The notes below the pieces were generated by a model, which did not search any database, was not told the DNA's origin, and saw only the letters and a list, made by a program, of their open reading frames with translations. From Conoideocrella luteorostrata (taxonomy: Eukaryota > Ascomycota > Sordariomycetes > Hypocreales > Clavicipitaceae): DNA of 64,000 nucleotides. The DNA lies in the NCBI GenBank assembly GCA_032433595.1, contig JASWJB010000081.1:1-64000 (forward strand), read 5' to 3'. Below are positions 22,546-33,513 of this stretch, in pieces; the first letter of the stretch is position 1; each line of letters begins with the position of its first letter. The position numbers were made by a program, and so were the translations under genes.

Positions 22546-24931
22546 ATGAAGTCTGTTAAACCGGTGGTAGTGGACACACCATCGCATCGGAGGTCACAGC
22601 CGGCTCGACAGGCGCGAACGAATCCTCCCCGAAACGCCGCCAATGCTGGACGGTCTGGCGATGACAAAGATGCAGTCGATGGCGGGCCCTTGGGCAGTCA
22701 GCCTATTGACATCTTTCCCGCGATTACTCATTTCGCAGATACCATGGCCGCGCTGCCGAAGGAACTCGTACGACACTTCACTCTGCTAAAGGAAGTGGAT
22801 GCCAAGATTTTTGCTCCAGAAGAGCAGCTTTTCAAGCTTGTCGCCGCAACCACCAATGCTTCTCTACCAGAACCTCGAGCCCACAATGATGCGTCGAGCA
22901 CAGTGTTGCCAGGCTCTGCTCCTATGAGCACCCAGAATAGCTCCAACGGCATGGCTTTGAACCAAGCGCCTCCATCGTCGGCTCCTTCAGTCGACGAAGT
23001 CAACGCACCCGCCGTTCCTACCAGCGTCTTCGACCCTTCCAATATTCCGCGCCGACAACTCTTCCGACAGACCGCTTTCAAGATTCAAGAGATGCTTGTC
23101 TCACTTGAGGAAAAGAACCATGTGCTATCTACAGCTAACGAAGCTCTACAACGGCAGCTGGCGCGAGTCGACGACGTGTGGCCCTACCTGGAAAACGAAT
23201 TCAGCGACGAAGCAAAATGGGGAAGCGCTACGCATTGGGCATATCCGGAGAACCGGGCGAGTGGCAAAGTGTCTCATACGGAGAGAGTCCGTCGCGATGG
23301 TGCTGCAGCCATCTCAGCCGCGGCTCAAGCTCTTGCTGATGAGGCAGCTGCTAGAAGCGACGCCCGAAAACAAGCCCTACAGGCTAAAAAGAGCTTGAAA
23401 AACCAACACCAGCATCAGGACTCGGATGCAGATGATCTTGAAGGAAGGCTAAAAGAAGCGCCCAAGAAGACGGGCAAGTCTCGAAAGGCTGCTGCCACCG
23501 ACACTAACAGTGTCGGTCTAGGTATTTCTGCATCGTCCACCAATGGCAATCACCCCCCCAAAAGAAGGAAAGTAGACAAGGCTACCAATGGAGCCAATGC
23601 AACTTCTGCTCCGTCTTCCGCGTCTGCATCTGCATCTGCTGCTGCTGGCGCTGGCGCTGGCGCTGGTACTGCTTCTCTTCCCGTCGGTGGTGCGAGTGCG
23701 ATGAGCATGGTTTTTGGCAACAGTGCGCCAAAGCCCAAGACGAGCAGTCCCAGAGGAACACCAGCACCAGACGGTCAGAAGAAGCGCAAAGCTTTGCCAA
23801 CTGGCAGCGGACAAGGAAAGAAGAAGTATGTTCATCTCGTCCCTCTTCCTCCCTCTTTATTCCAGACAGACACTGGACTATGTGTAGAACCCATTGTACT
23901 GACTTTAAGCCCTCCCTAGAAACGGCATGTCACCATCTATCACCTCCCCCGTCATGGGAGCATTCCCCGATCCGAAAGTACCAGCTCGAGCATCTCCCGC
24001 TCCAGCCAGCGCCCCACGCCCAGCGTCTGCTCGTGCCCGACAAAACTCGATACAATCCAGTGCAGACAATGGAAAGACTCGGCCATCATCAGCAGCGGCG
24101 GCAGTAGCAGCAGCAGCAGCTACAACCAGCAAGCTTAATGTGAATGGGAAAAACACCCCGGAGCAAGCATCCACAGCTACATTCCCGCAGTCCGGACAGG
24201 ACACCAAGCCCGCCAAGGAAGCCGACATTCCGTCCGTCAAAGCAGAGCCCATTAAGAAAGAAAACGACCGAACCGAGAGCGCTCCTGAGGCGGTACTGAC
24301 ACTCGCAGCCACAGCTACCAAGAAGGACAGCAAACCGGACGACCTAGAACGCAAGAGTGAACCGGCTCCCCCACCGCTTCCTCCCCCGGTAACCACCAAG
24401 TCCGGCCGAGCAAGCAAACCCTCCACACCAGCATTGGCCACTTTCCAAGAGGCAGCGGCGAATCGGTCAAGGCTCTCCCGGGCAGAAGGGACCGGCAGCA
24501 GAAAGAGCCACAAGAAATCCGGCTCGGTGGCACACCAGCCTCTTATACAGCAAGTTCAGGAAGCTGATACGGACGCAAGTAGGAGCATGCAAGGGGACGA
24601 CGAAGAAGGGGACATTGACGCCGACGAGCCTACATATTGTTACTGTAATAGCGTCAGTTATGGCGAAATGGTGGCCTGTGACGCAGATGGCTGCGAGAGG
24701 GAATGGTTCCATTTAGCGTGTGTTGGGTTGAAAGTCGCACCAGGGTCAAAGAGTACGTTGTTTTTCCCTCACCAGCATCATACAGTAAATTTCCTGTATT
24801 TTTGGTTAAATTTTTTTTTTTTCCTCTTTTTTTCTTTGGAAACACCGTACTAACTCGGTACTGTAGCAAAATGGTATTGCGAGGACTGTAAAGAACGCTT
24901 AAAAATGGGTAGCAGAAAGACTGGGCGGTAA
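22546..24931 (+). CDS. ING-family PHD-finger chromatin protein
   Basis: The predicted 725-aa protein has exons 22546-23825, 23920-24752 and 24867-24931. The ING N-terminal region is visible at about residues 57-100 ([29 protein letters not shown] with more behind it). A long Ala/Ser/Lys-rich disordered middle with a basic PKRRKVDK stretch follows. A C-terminal PHD finger lies at about residues 665-715, its Cys/His ligands running [20 protein letters not shown] and WYCEDC. The last intron interrupts the PHD between SK and TKWYCEDC, so the 65-nt last exon is needed for the final two zinc ligands. ING PHD fingers bind histone H3K4me3 and recruit NuA4, NuA3 or Rpd3 complexes. Which yeast paralogue (Yng2, Yng1, Pho23) this matches I cannot decide without alignment, so no symbol is given. 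Confidence 0.88.
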
Positions 24932-25781
24932 CACCTATCGCGTCATAATGGTCAAGTCTATCGATGTCCATGGTCTAATGTATTACCGTTGTTTAATGAC
25001 CTTTAGCCTGTATTACGGGGATTTTTATTTTATTTTTATTTCTATCTCATCGGCGTTTCAGGTCATAGGAGAAAAGCAAAGCACACCGGGTAGTTGTGTA
25101 AGAACAGCATGCTTACTTCTTGCGCGTGAGCAATAGCGAATGAGTCTAGGAATAGGATATGAATACAAGATGCAAGATGCAAGATACAAGATACAATATA
25201 AAGATACATGTTGAGCAGCGTGTTTTGCCACGAAGTTGTGATTTTGAGGCACTGCGCTGTAATTGAACGGATGGGGGGGCTGTTCATTCGGCGACGACAT
25301 GGCATGACATGACATGTTCTTGGCTGTTGAGAATGATTGCGTACTTTCAGTATCATGGCTGTACAGGACATGATCGGCCGGTTTGATGAGACGCGCAGTG
25401 AAGGAGTGAGATCCAGATCCTTCATGAGGGAAACATTCGTTGACACCCTGCGTTGCTGTTGGGATTCAAGCGGTAGAGGTCGGTGTTTTCAAAATGGACA
25501 ACATTTCAGTACTGTGATTGACCACGACGGGTAGCTTTCACCAGTAGATATGAATGTGGCAGGGTAACTTTACGAAAAATGAAAATATGAGATTTTGTCT
25601 ACGTTTATGGAACCACCCGGAGAATGAATGTACATACAAGGAGGCAAAGAAGGAAAGAGGAAAAAAGAAGAAAAGTCGCTATGAGATAAAGAACGTACCC
25701 CATCCTTCCTCCGCTCTCCACCTCATCTGATGGAGAGGGGGTGGGGGGGATATCTATATGACAACCAGCTAAATCAAATAA
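24932..25781. other. Convergent 3' regions of the ING gene and RER2
   Basis: No gene is seen. A short ATGCAAGATACAAG-like direct repeat occurs around 25165-25205. Both 3' UTRs should lie here. Confidence 0.5.
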
Positions 25782-27050
25782 TCAGTCCACAAGCCTTCTG
25801 CCCTTGCCGCCTTCTCTTACAAGACCTTCATCCCTCTCCTTTTGCTTCTGCCTCCACTGCCACTCCAGCATGACCCAAATGAAATGCTGGAGATCAAAGT
25901 CCGGCCATAAGCAGTTGATAAAGAAGATCTGCGTATCCTGGTGGCACTGCCAGAGCATGAAGTCGCTAAGTCGCTCGACGCCACTGGTCCGGATGAACAG
26001 CTCGAGGGGCGGGTCCGCAGCGGTGTACATGTGCTCGTTGAGGGTGTCAGTGGTGATGCTCTCCGGGCTGGGGAGGTTGGACGAGTCGTAGGAGCTGCCA
26101 CGCGCACTGAGCCGGCGCTCGGGAGAATCAGGCGGCAGCGTGGTGGAGGACGACACGTCGCCGGCGTCATCGTCTTCGTCGTCGACGGATTTTTCGGGCG
26201 AGGCATCCTCCATGGCTTCGTCGGGGATGGTGGGCAGAGGCTCTTTGCCGTCGAGCTGTGTGGAGAGGATCTTCTGGCGTATGCGCGAGGGCGAGAAAGG
26301 TGCATTTTTCGGGGGGGGCGGGTCGAGAAAGTCTTGAACAGTACTGCGGATGGCTGAGGTGATTTCGGCTCTGGATGTGTAAGGGAAGCAAATGTTGAGG
26401 ACGGTCCTGATACCCGGTTAGCATTTTTCCCTTTTTTTCCGGGTTGGAGACATAACATAACAGGTGACATTGGGAAAGAAATGCATACTTGTTGTTGTGC
26501 TTGGTCCGGGCGACAGCTTTATCGACCACGGTCAAGACGTCCTCGCGGATCATATCTCGCTGTCCAAGAACTCGCACACAGGCACCGTATCGGTCCAGAA
26601 TGTCGCCGTAGGTGGTGAGCTGCTCGAGCTTCACCTTGGCCAGCTGCATGAGCCCCTCCACCTCGTGTTTGGGTCGGTTGTAGTTTTCGACGCTGAACGC
26701 ATAGACGGTGATGACCTTGACGCCGCACTTGTAGCATATTTCCATAATCTAAAAAGCAAGCCTGCATTAGCATGTGGACGGTTTGAACGTGTGTAAAGGG
26801 CAGCTCCAGTCAGGGACCAGGGGCAGCTTACTCTTGCGAGAGCCTCAAATCCACGGTGGTGTCCCTCTACGGTTTCCATCCGATGGCTTTTGGCATACCG
26901 CCGATTGCCGTCCATCTCGAAAGCCACATGCTGAGGCACCGGGCCCTGGCGCAAGGCCCCGATGAGAATCTCGCGGAGGCGATTGAGCGCCCATTCTCCA
27001 GGAGGGGACTGGAAAATCAGACGACGCAGTATGGACACGACGTCTGACAT
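25782..27050 (-). CDS. RER2: Dehydrodolichyl diphosphate synthase (cis-prenyltransferase, RER2/SRT1 type)
   Basis: The predicted 367-aa protein has exons 26832-27050, 26489-26748 and 25782-26406. It belongs to the UPP synthase family and makes polyprenyl diphosphate, the precursor of dolichol for N-glycosylation at the ER. Motifs in order: FEMDGNRRYAK (residues 45-54, with the catalytic Asp47), GHHRGFEALARI, VITVYAFSVENYNRP and the C-terminal ELFIRTSGVERLSDFMLWQ. An Asp/Ser-rich insert of roughly 80 residues separates FPYTSRAEIT from the last block; such inserts vary among fungi. The start at 27050 gives MSDVVSILRRLIFQSP; the frame is open further upstream but not family-like. In fungi the enzyme works with the Nus1/NgBR partner, which is not in this window. 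Confidence 0.9.
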
Positions 27051-28821
27051 GGCAGATACGGGCGATGCTGTGATCCGATGGCAGATTGGAAGGCAGTGGC
27101 TGGCGCAAGGTAGCAACTTGATTGTTGAGTCGAAACGATTGGAAGGTAGCGAAGGGTCTAAAGGAGACACGAAGGGGAGTCCGAGCTGTAACGAACGACA
27201 GAAGGGGGATCAAGTGCCAATTAAGTTTAGAATACAAAACGGAAACAAAAGAACGCGCATCTACGCAAACATGATGGCTGAAGGGGATAGATTGGAATAG
27301 ATTGGCACAGATTGGGCAAAACGACTGGCGATGAACGGGCAGAGCCAATGCATAGTGGCGGAGCTTGGCGGATGGTTATTCCAAGAATTGGTCCTTAGCG
27401 CCGAAGCATGTGGATGTGGCTGCGACTGCGTACGCGAGACTGCCGTGAGTCTGTCAATCTGTCTACTCGGTCACTACGTATTGCGCCCCTACTGAATAAA
27501 TTTAGTGCTTGGCTTGGCGGAGATGTGCCAACGGAGCCGAGTCGCCGCAGTGGTTACTAACTGGTGGGTCGCGCGAGTGATGCAGCAAAACAGGAACAGG
27601 GTCCCTGCTGGGCCGGATCAGGCAGACAGGGTTGAATTGATCAACGGCGTATTGCAGATAGCTTGGATGCATGCTGCATTGCTCCGTCAAGATGCTGGCT
27701 CAAGAGAATGGATGCCCGTGTCGGTCTGTTTGCTTCCAAATGTGTGTTTTAATGGCTGGGATAGGTTTCTAGATGAAGAAGGTCGGTCGATGAAGAGGCT
27801 GGCGGACGGTTGAGCGTTGATGGCCGGTGTGCTCCGTACTGAGCAACCCAACTAACTAACTAACTGGCTGCTAAACGCAGCGATCCAGCCACATGGGCAG
27901 TCATTCCCCGGCTGCGAGCCACTGTGCCCCCTATAACTGAACAGCCACTAAACTCCGCTGTGGCCGCGCAGCTGGAGGCTGTGCTTCAAGCAGTTATGCC
28001 TTGAATGCTCAGCATCAGCCACTTCGACGCTGCGCACGAATAGCGCCACGCGTCGCAACCCCATGACGTTGTCTGGAACGGAATATGGGGCCTGCGGTAG
28101 CTACTCCGTCGTCTATACTCCGTAGTTATGAATTAACCTATTGTATTATAGCCTACGGAGTACCGTGACCGGGACAGGCCACGAATTCAAGATCAGGAGA
28201 CAACTGCAGCGCATAACAATGTGTCGAGCGTCACGTGCCATATAGTGGTTGTCAAGAACGAAAGGGAATAACTGCTCCGTAGTTGACTGGATGAGCTGCC
28301 TTAATCTCATTCAGTTTCATGCATTCACGCCAGTCCCGGTCTGTCACTTCGTCACCAATTAACCCCAAACCAGGCAAGAATATTTAACATCTGCAAGACC
28401 AATCACAATAGGGCGTCAGCCTCCCGAAGTACGGAGTGCATGCCTCATCTTGCATATTACTCCGTAATTACCTACTGGATTCACAAGGCGCGGAGAAAGT
28501 ACTGTATTCAACACACCTCAATTAACACGACGCAAGCAATGAAACCGGGTCAGATTAGATGTACACTACTGCCTAGAAATTCCTAACGATTCCAATACCT
28601 ACTTGCAATAACTAGGTAATGTCCATTACCGTGAAACGGTGTTGTTGTTCAATGTTCTCCGGCAGGGAATAGCCGGCATCTAATGGGTATTTTTTATACA
28701 TTGAGATAAGTCCATGAGTGACGGGGGGGGAAGAAAAGTTGAAGTAAATTCACTCAAATTCTTCTGGGTCCCCCCATCCATGCCAAGTCACGTCAAACCC
28801 CATCACCGCTTCTTCCCATCA
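27051..28821. promoter_or_regulatory. RER2 upstream region and kinase-gene 3' flank
   Basis: There is no gene in 1.77 kb. It carries a cluster of TACTCCGTA/TACGGAGTA copies at 28116, 28154 and 28458 plus near-matches at 27832, 28102, 28275 and 28430. TCACGTGC occurs at 28231. The frame at 27505-27813 has no recognisable content. Confidence 0.55.
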
Positions 28822-30156
28822 TCATCCCTTATTATCAAAGACCCTCCCATCCACCAGATTCACCACCTCCGTAACCCACCCCAATGCCTTTCCCCCTTCC
28901 TCCTTCCCAAAATCCATCCCCCGTCTCATAACATCTCTATAATTCCTCCCCGGACTCACCTTGCCCAGCACATAACCGGCCCGATTCTCCACCCTGCTCG
29001 GCACAGGAATACTCCTCCCCACAACCGCCTCCATGGCCTGCCACGCAAAGGTAATGGCCTCCTTCGCATCGCCCGGCACGCCAGCCTCGTCCAGCATCAC
29101 AATCTTCGTGTCCGGGAAGCACCTCTGCATGTAGCCCGTTATGTTCGGGTTCTTGCTGCCCCCGCCGCACATGTATATCTCCGCCAGCGGGCCATACCCC
29201 CCAGGCATGTAGCGCTTGTAATGCTCCACGATTGCTTGGGCCGTGATGCGTGTGATAGTGGCGACCACATCGTTCGCCGAGAGACCCCTTGAAAGGCCCT
29301 TCTCGATGAGCGCATGCGCGATAGTGTCGCGGAATACCTCGCGGCCGGTCGTTTTAGGCGGATCAAGACTGAAATAGGTATGCGTGTTCAAGAACTCATC
29401 TACCATTTCTTGATCGACAGCACCTTGCTTCCCCATCTTGCCGTCCTCGTCATACTCCCTCTCCCCATCGGTGAAGTACCGCACCGCCGCGTCGATAAAT
29501 ACATTCCCCGGGCCGGTATCAAAGTCGAAGAACTCGTCATTCAACCTACCCCCCTTGTCAGGCGGTATAAAACACACGTTTGCTATGCCCCCTATGTTCT
29601 GACACGCCCTCAACTTCGTGGGGTGATGGAGGATCAACGAGTCGAAGAATCCAATCAGCGGAGCGCCCTGCCTCCCTGCAGCCTGGTCAGACACCCTGAA
29701 ATCCGTCACTGTCGTGATGCCCGTCATGGACGCTATGAACGTGCCTTCCGCCATGGTCAGCGCCGAGCGGACCCGGCTCTGCTCGGAAGGCATGCTCTGC
29801 AGCCAGATTGTCTGGCCGTGAGATCCAATCACATCAATGGACGATAAGGGAACACCGTTTTTCTGGGAGAATGCAGTCACTGCGTTTGCGAACTTCTGGC
29901 CGAGAAGCACGTTGACCTCAGATAGTTCTTCAGGGGTAGTGGTATTGTGGAAAATCATGTCCATGACGCGTCTCTTCAGGGAGGGCTCCCAGGGAATTTC
30001 GTCGTACTTGAGAAGTTCGAAGTGCATGGGGGCGGATGGGGAGGACTGCTGGAAGCGGCAGAGGGCGCAGTCGATGCCGTCCATGGATGTTCCCGAGTTG
30101 AGACCAAGGACTGTGAAGTCCAAGGGAGATGATTGATGGTTAGAGATAGTGTCCAT
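28822..30156 (-). CDS. Levoglucosan kinase / anhydro-N-acetylmuramate kinase family (anhydro-sugar kinase)
   Basis: A single intronless frame of 444 aa. The whole ASKHA-fold AnmK family pattern is present: phosphate loop [13 protein letters not shown] (residues 17-29), SHGQTIW (112-118), [29 protein letters not shown] (186-196), FDTGPGN (212-218, Asp213 in the catalytic-base position) and CGGGSKNP (330-337). Bacterial AnmK converts anhydro-MurNAc to MurNAc-6-phosphate; the eukaryotic branch contains Lipomyces starkeyi levoglucosan kinase, which opens 1,6-anhydroglucose while phosphorylating it to glucose-6-phosphate. The N-terminus ([20 protein letters not shown]) and overall layout look like the levoglucosan-kinase branch as I remember it. 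It is divergent from a sugar transporter, with a Zn2Cys6 gene beyond. Ultimate bacterial origin of the family is plausible; codon use looks like the neighbours. Confidence 0.88.
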   Translation of the reverse strand: MDTISNHQSSPLDFTVLGLNSGTSMDGIDCALCRFQQSSPSAPMHFELLKYDEIPWEPSLKRRVMDMIFHNTTTPEELSEVNVLLGQKFANAVTAFSQKNGVPLSSIDVIGSHGQTIWLQSMPSEQSRVRSALTMAEGTFIASMTGITTVTDFRVSDQAAGRQGAPLIGFFDSLILHHPTKLRACQNIGGIANVCFIPPDKGGRLNDEFFDFDTGPGNVFIDAAVRYFTDGEREYDEDGKMGKQGAVDQEMVDEFLNTHTYFSLDPPKTTGREVFRDTIAHALIEKGLSRGLSANDVVATITRITAQAIVEHYKRYMPGGYGPLAEIYMCGGGSKNPNITGYMQRCFPDTKIVMLDEAGVPGDAKEAITFAWQAMEAVVGRSIPVPSRVENRAGYVLGKVSPGRNYRDVMRRGMDFGKEEGGKALGWVTEVVNLVDGRVFDNKG

Positions 30157-30935
30157 GGTGCCAGCTTACCACTGATTGTCTCTTAGTACCTTAGTAACAA
30201 TGGTGTTGTTTCTAATGTTTATCTCTTGACTCAATGGCAAAGTCTGCGAACTTGTCGCTGTAAGTGAATATCTGGAACGGCTTTGGGGAAGTCGTTATAC
30301 TTGTAGAGGGGCCAATGGCATGGAGTCTTCGGGCTGTTGGCAATATTAACTCAAGGAAAAGAGTCATCTAACGAATTTTGATCAGAACCCAGCCACCCCT
30401 CAGCGCTTCCAATGCGCACTTGATAAATGAAGAACAACCTCGCAGACATTGATGAAGTCGCCCTCTTCGATGAGGTTGTTCATCTGAACAAAAATGTGGG
30501 GTAAACCGCTTAAACGCTTAAACGCCTAAAATCGGACCCTGCTTCATGTAGCAATTGTAGGTTAAATTCCCCTTTAGCCATTTTACCATGGCAGCCAATT
30601 TTGTTGTATGTCCAGTCAAGTGAATAGTTACTCTCGCCACTCAACAATCAATGCATGCCCAAACCCCAGATTCTGATCTCAAATATCGTTATGCGGAGAC
30701 ATCGTCAGCGGCCCCGCCTCATGCCGTTGCCTCCACTCATCCACCCCCTCCGAGTTCTCAGTCCATCCCATCGCTCTTATCCTTTCCCCAATTGCCCTTG
30801 GCAGTTGTAATATGCAGGCATCCATATTTCAGTTTCTCAAGCCACCCATACCAACGAGCTATTGCTATAAGTAGAGAGAAGTCGCACTTCAATGATCTAT
30901 GCTTAAGCAATTGCACCATGAATAGCTGAACAACC
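30157..30935. promoter_or_regulatory. Divergent promoter between kinase and sugar transporter
   Basis: This 779-bp region is shared by two divergent genes. Three tandem copies of a TAAACGCT-like octamer lie at 30502-30527, preceded by GTGGGG at 30496-30501, which fits the CreA consensus SYGGRG. A 92-codon frame (30651-30929, +) ends 7 bp before the transporter start and looks like leader sequence. Regulatory roles are inferred. Confidence 0.5.
30502..30527 (+). repeat. Triple TAAACGCT direct repeat in the divergent promoter
   Basis: Three head-to-tail near-copies (TAAACCGCT, TAAACGCT, TAAACGCC) sit in the middle of the kinase/transporter promoter, a plausible operator. The bound factor is unknown. 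Confidence 0.6.
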
Positions 30936-32952
30936 ATGGCCTTGCCACAGATCTGGCAGAAAATGCCTGGAAAGGCTTTGCTATTTCTCATCAACTTAGT
31001 GTCTGCTGTTGCATTGATATTCGAAGGTATAGTTATTGCTACCACAATTCCTCTTTGCATGAAAGAAATATTATTCGGTCCCTCGGTGATAGCTAAGGAC
31101 CTACTACTGCTTATACACTCTTCTACTCTTATATCCCTTTCAACCAGAAGGCGTCAAATAAGCAGGCTGTGTCCTCATGATCTGCTCCTTGAATTATTGA
31201 TCACATCCGCTTACAGTATCTTGTAGGGTTCAACCAGGGAGTTTATGGCACGCTGAGCGGCACACCTGGGTTCATTGAAATGGCCGGGATTGGTCATGGT
31301 GACGTCGTCACAGACAGCACCAAGCAGGGAGGTCTAGCAGCTGCCTACTACTTTGGTGGCATGTGGGGATGTTTCATTGGTGGTATGTTTTTTCGCCTGA
31401 AATTATAGTTCTCTTGACGTCTTTACTGAATTGCAGCCTAAAGGCTGGGTCGGGGATAGGTTCGGCCGTAAGAAGGGCGTACTCGTGGGAACCTGGCTTG
31501 GAATCATTGGCGCCGCTCTTCAAGCAGGCAGCCAAAACTCCAACATGTTTATTTGCGGTCGCGTCATTGCGGGCCTCGGTATCGGTTTTGTGAATGTCAT
31601 CATTCTGCCCTGGGTCAGCGAGCTATCCCAGTCGCACGATCGAGGCTCTAGCTTCTCCCTCGTCTTCGTTGCTAACTTCCTCGGCATCACCATCGCGTAC
31701 TGGATCAACTTTGCGGTTCGCGAGTCAAACTACTCGTTCCGATGGCGATTCCCACTTGCCTGGATGATAGTCCCTCTTGTGCTTGTCAATATTGTCGTAC
31801 CTTTTCTGCCTGAATCGCCTCGGTGAGTGTGCCCTTTTCCCATGAACCAAGAGTCTTCCCAGTCTGACACTTGCAGGTGGTTGATTGCGAATGGTAAACG
31901 GCCACAAGCCATTAGTATCCTATGCAAGTTGCGAGGTGATTTAACGCCAGAAGATCCCAAAATCTCAGCCGAGGTAGAACAGCTAGATGCCATAGTCGAG
32001 GCGAGCTATCATAAACGGAATGACCTCCTCAACATTGCATTGGCCGGTCGCTACTCAGGCAAACTGCATCTAGGCAGACGGGCAGCCATGGGCTTTGCAC
32101 TTCAATGGATACAACAGTGGACAGGAATTCTAGCCATCGTCTCTTGGGCCGGAAAGCTCTTCAGCCTAGCTGGTTTCGACGCATACAAATCGCTGTGGCT
32201 TGCTGGGCTTGTCAACTCTCTTGGGGTACCAAGCACAGCTGCTGCAGCACTCGTTGTCGATCGTATTGGCCGTGTTAAGTCACTACTGGCGTCTTTTGTA
32301 ATCCAGGGAGTCTCTCTATTTCTTGTTGCTGCCCTCATTAAGACGTCCGAGGACCACACTACCAACGATCCGGATTTGTCAACAAAGCTGGGCACCGGTG
32401 CGGCCTCCTTTGTCTTTGTATATCTGTGGTAGGTTTCCCCTGCGGACACATGGCAATGAGACAATAGTGACTGATCATTCATGATTTAGGTTCTTTTGCA
32501 TGTTCAACATTGTGCCGTCGTGGATTTACGGCACTGAGATCTGGCCTCAAGAGATTCGAGCCAAGGGTTACAGCTTCACGATATTCGGGTGGGCCACTGG
32601 CTGTGGCATGACTCAATTTGTTATTCCGATTCTCCTGGAGAGACTGGGGTGGGCGACCTATGTCTTCTTTGGCGCCCTGAACATTGTGGCATTTCCCATT
32701 GTCTGGCTGACGTACCCGGAGGTGGCTAACAGGTCCTTGGAAGAAGTGTCACTTCTATTCATCAGCGACAGCATCTTCGTGAAGAAAAATATGGAGCAAT
32801 ACCGGCGGCGAATGGATGATGCGGGTGGAAATGTAGCGATAGCTGTTCGAAGCTTGCTCGATGATGTGAATGGGCGGCCGTCTCCTGTTCGAATCACTGA
32901 AAAGACTGGGCGCAGAGCCATCGAGAATGTCGAACAAGATGATTCCGTGTAG
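30936..32952 (+). CDS. MFS sugar transporter (SP family)
   Basis: The predicted 546-aa, 12-helix permease has exons 30936-31026, 31227-31382, 31444-31822, 31877-32428 and 32490-32952. Sugar-porter signatures are seen in order: FNQGVYGTLSGTPGF after helix 1, GDRFGRKKG, GRVIAGLGIG, PESPRWL, WIQQWTG, VDRIGRV, and WIYGTEIWPQEIRAKG before the last helices; YPEVANRSLEEV stands in for the PETKG end motif. The acceptor of intron 2 must be the AG at 31442-31443, because the nearer CAG gives an immediate stop. The substrate cannot be read from sequence; position beside an anhydro-sugar kinase suggests a mono- or anhydro-sugar. The first intron is 200 nt, and the start at 30936 gives a short cytosolic N-terminus usual for the family. 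Confidence 0.88.
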
Positions 32953-33513
32953 TACATGGAAGAAAATCCGCTGCTATAATTTATGAACTAACTTAGAGGC
33001 GTGACATCACTCAGACGGGATGAACCAGCGTCAGTTCGAATACTTTCCAAGCTTGCTACCAATTCGCATATTCGAGTGGTTAGGTGAACAAAACCTGACT
33101 CCAATAGTTTCCTTCAGTAGGGGATGATGACAAGATCTTAGCTTTCTAGATTTCTTTTATTGACTGAATTTGTCGGTGCTCTATAGCCAGTCAAAGCTGT
33201 GTATTGCATTGGTAGAGAATTCAAGGTCTGGCTAGATATCGGTGGTACCGCCGAGATTAGCGACGTCGCATGCTAGCTTAGTTGAAACATCACCTTGCTG
33301 ATGGATCGAGTTATGTATGTACGACTTAAGTTTGTAAGCATATATTAAAATTTCATTGAAATCATCGCCGAAATTAAAGCTTTTTTGGAATGTTCATAGT
33401 AAAGCAGCTTTATATAATTGAAGACAAAGCTAGCTATTCCTTATGTACTTGGCGACACATGCACACATCTCGCGTATATCTGAACGTCGCCATATCGCCG
33501 ACGTGTGTCAGGT
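32953..33513. other. Convergent 3' regions of transporter and Zn2Cys6 gene
   Basis: No gene is seen; AT-leaning sequence, probably both 3' UTRs. Confidence 0.5.

Noticed and set aside
27505..27813. 102-codon plus-strand frame
   Set aside because: No domain and no codon pattern beyond chance; lies in RER2 upstream DNA.
28822..30156. Kinase gene as bacterial contamination or very recent transfer
   Set aside because: It sits between intron-bearing fungal genes, and the sequence resembles the eukaryotic levoglucosan-kinase branch rather than bacterial AnmK.
30651..30929. 92-codon frame ending just before the sugar transporter
   Set aside because: Low-complexity, no family resemblance; most likely promoter or leader sequence. 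An upstream-ORF role cannot be excluded.
31383..31443. Nearest CAG acceptor for transporter intron 2
   Set aside because: Using it gives an immediate in-frame TAA; the AG seven bases further restores GWVGDRFGRKKG.
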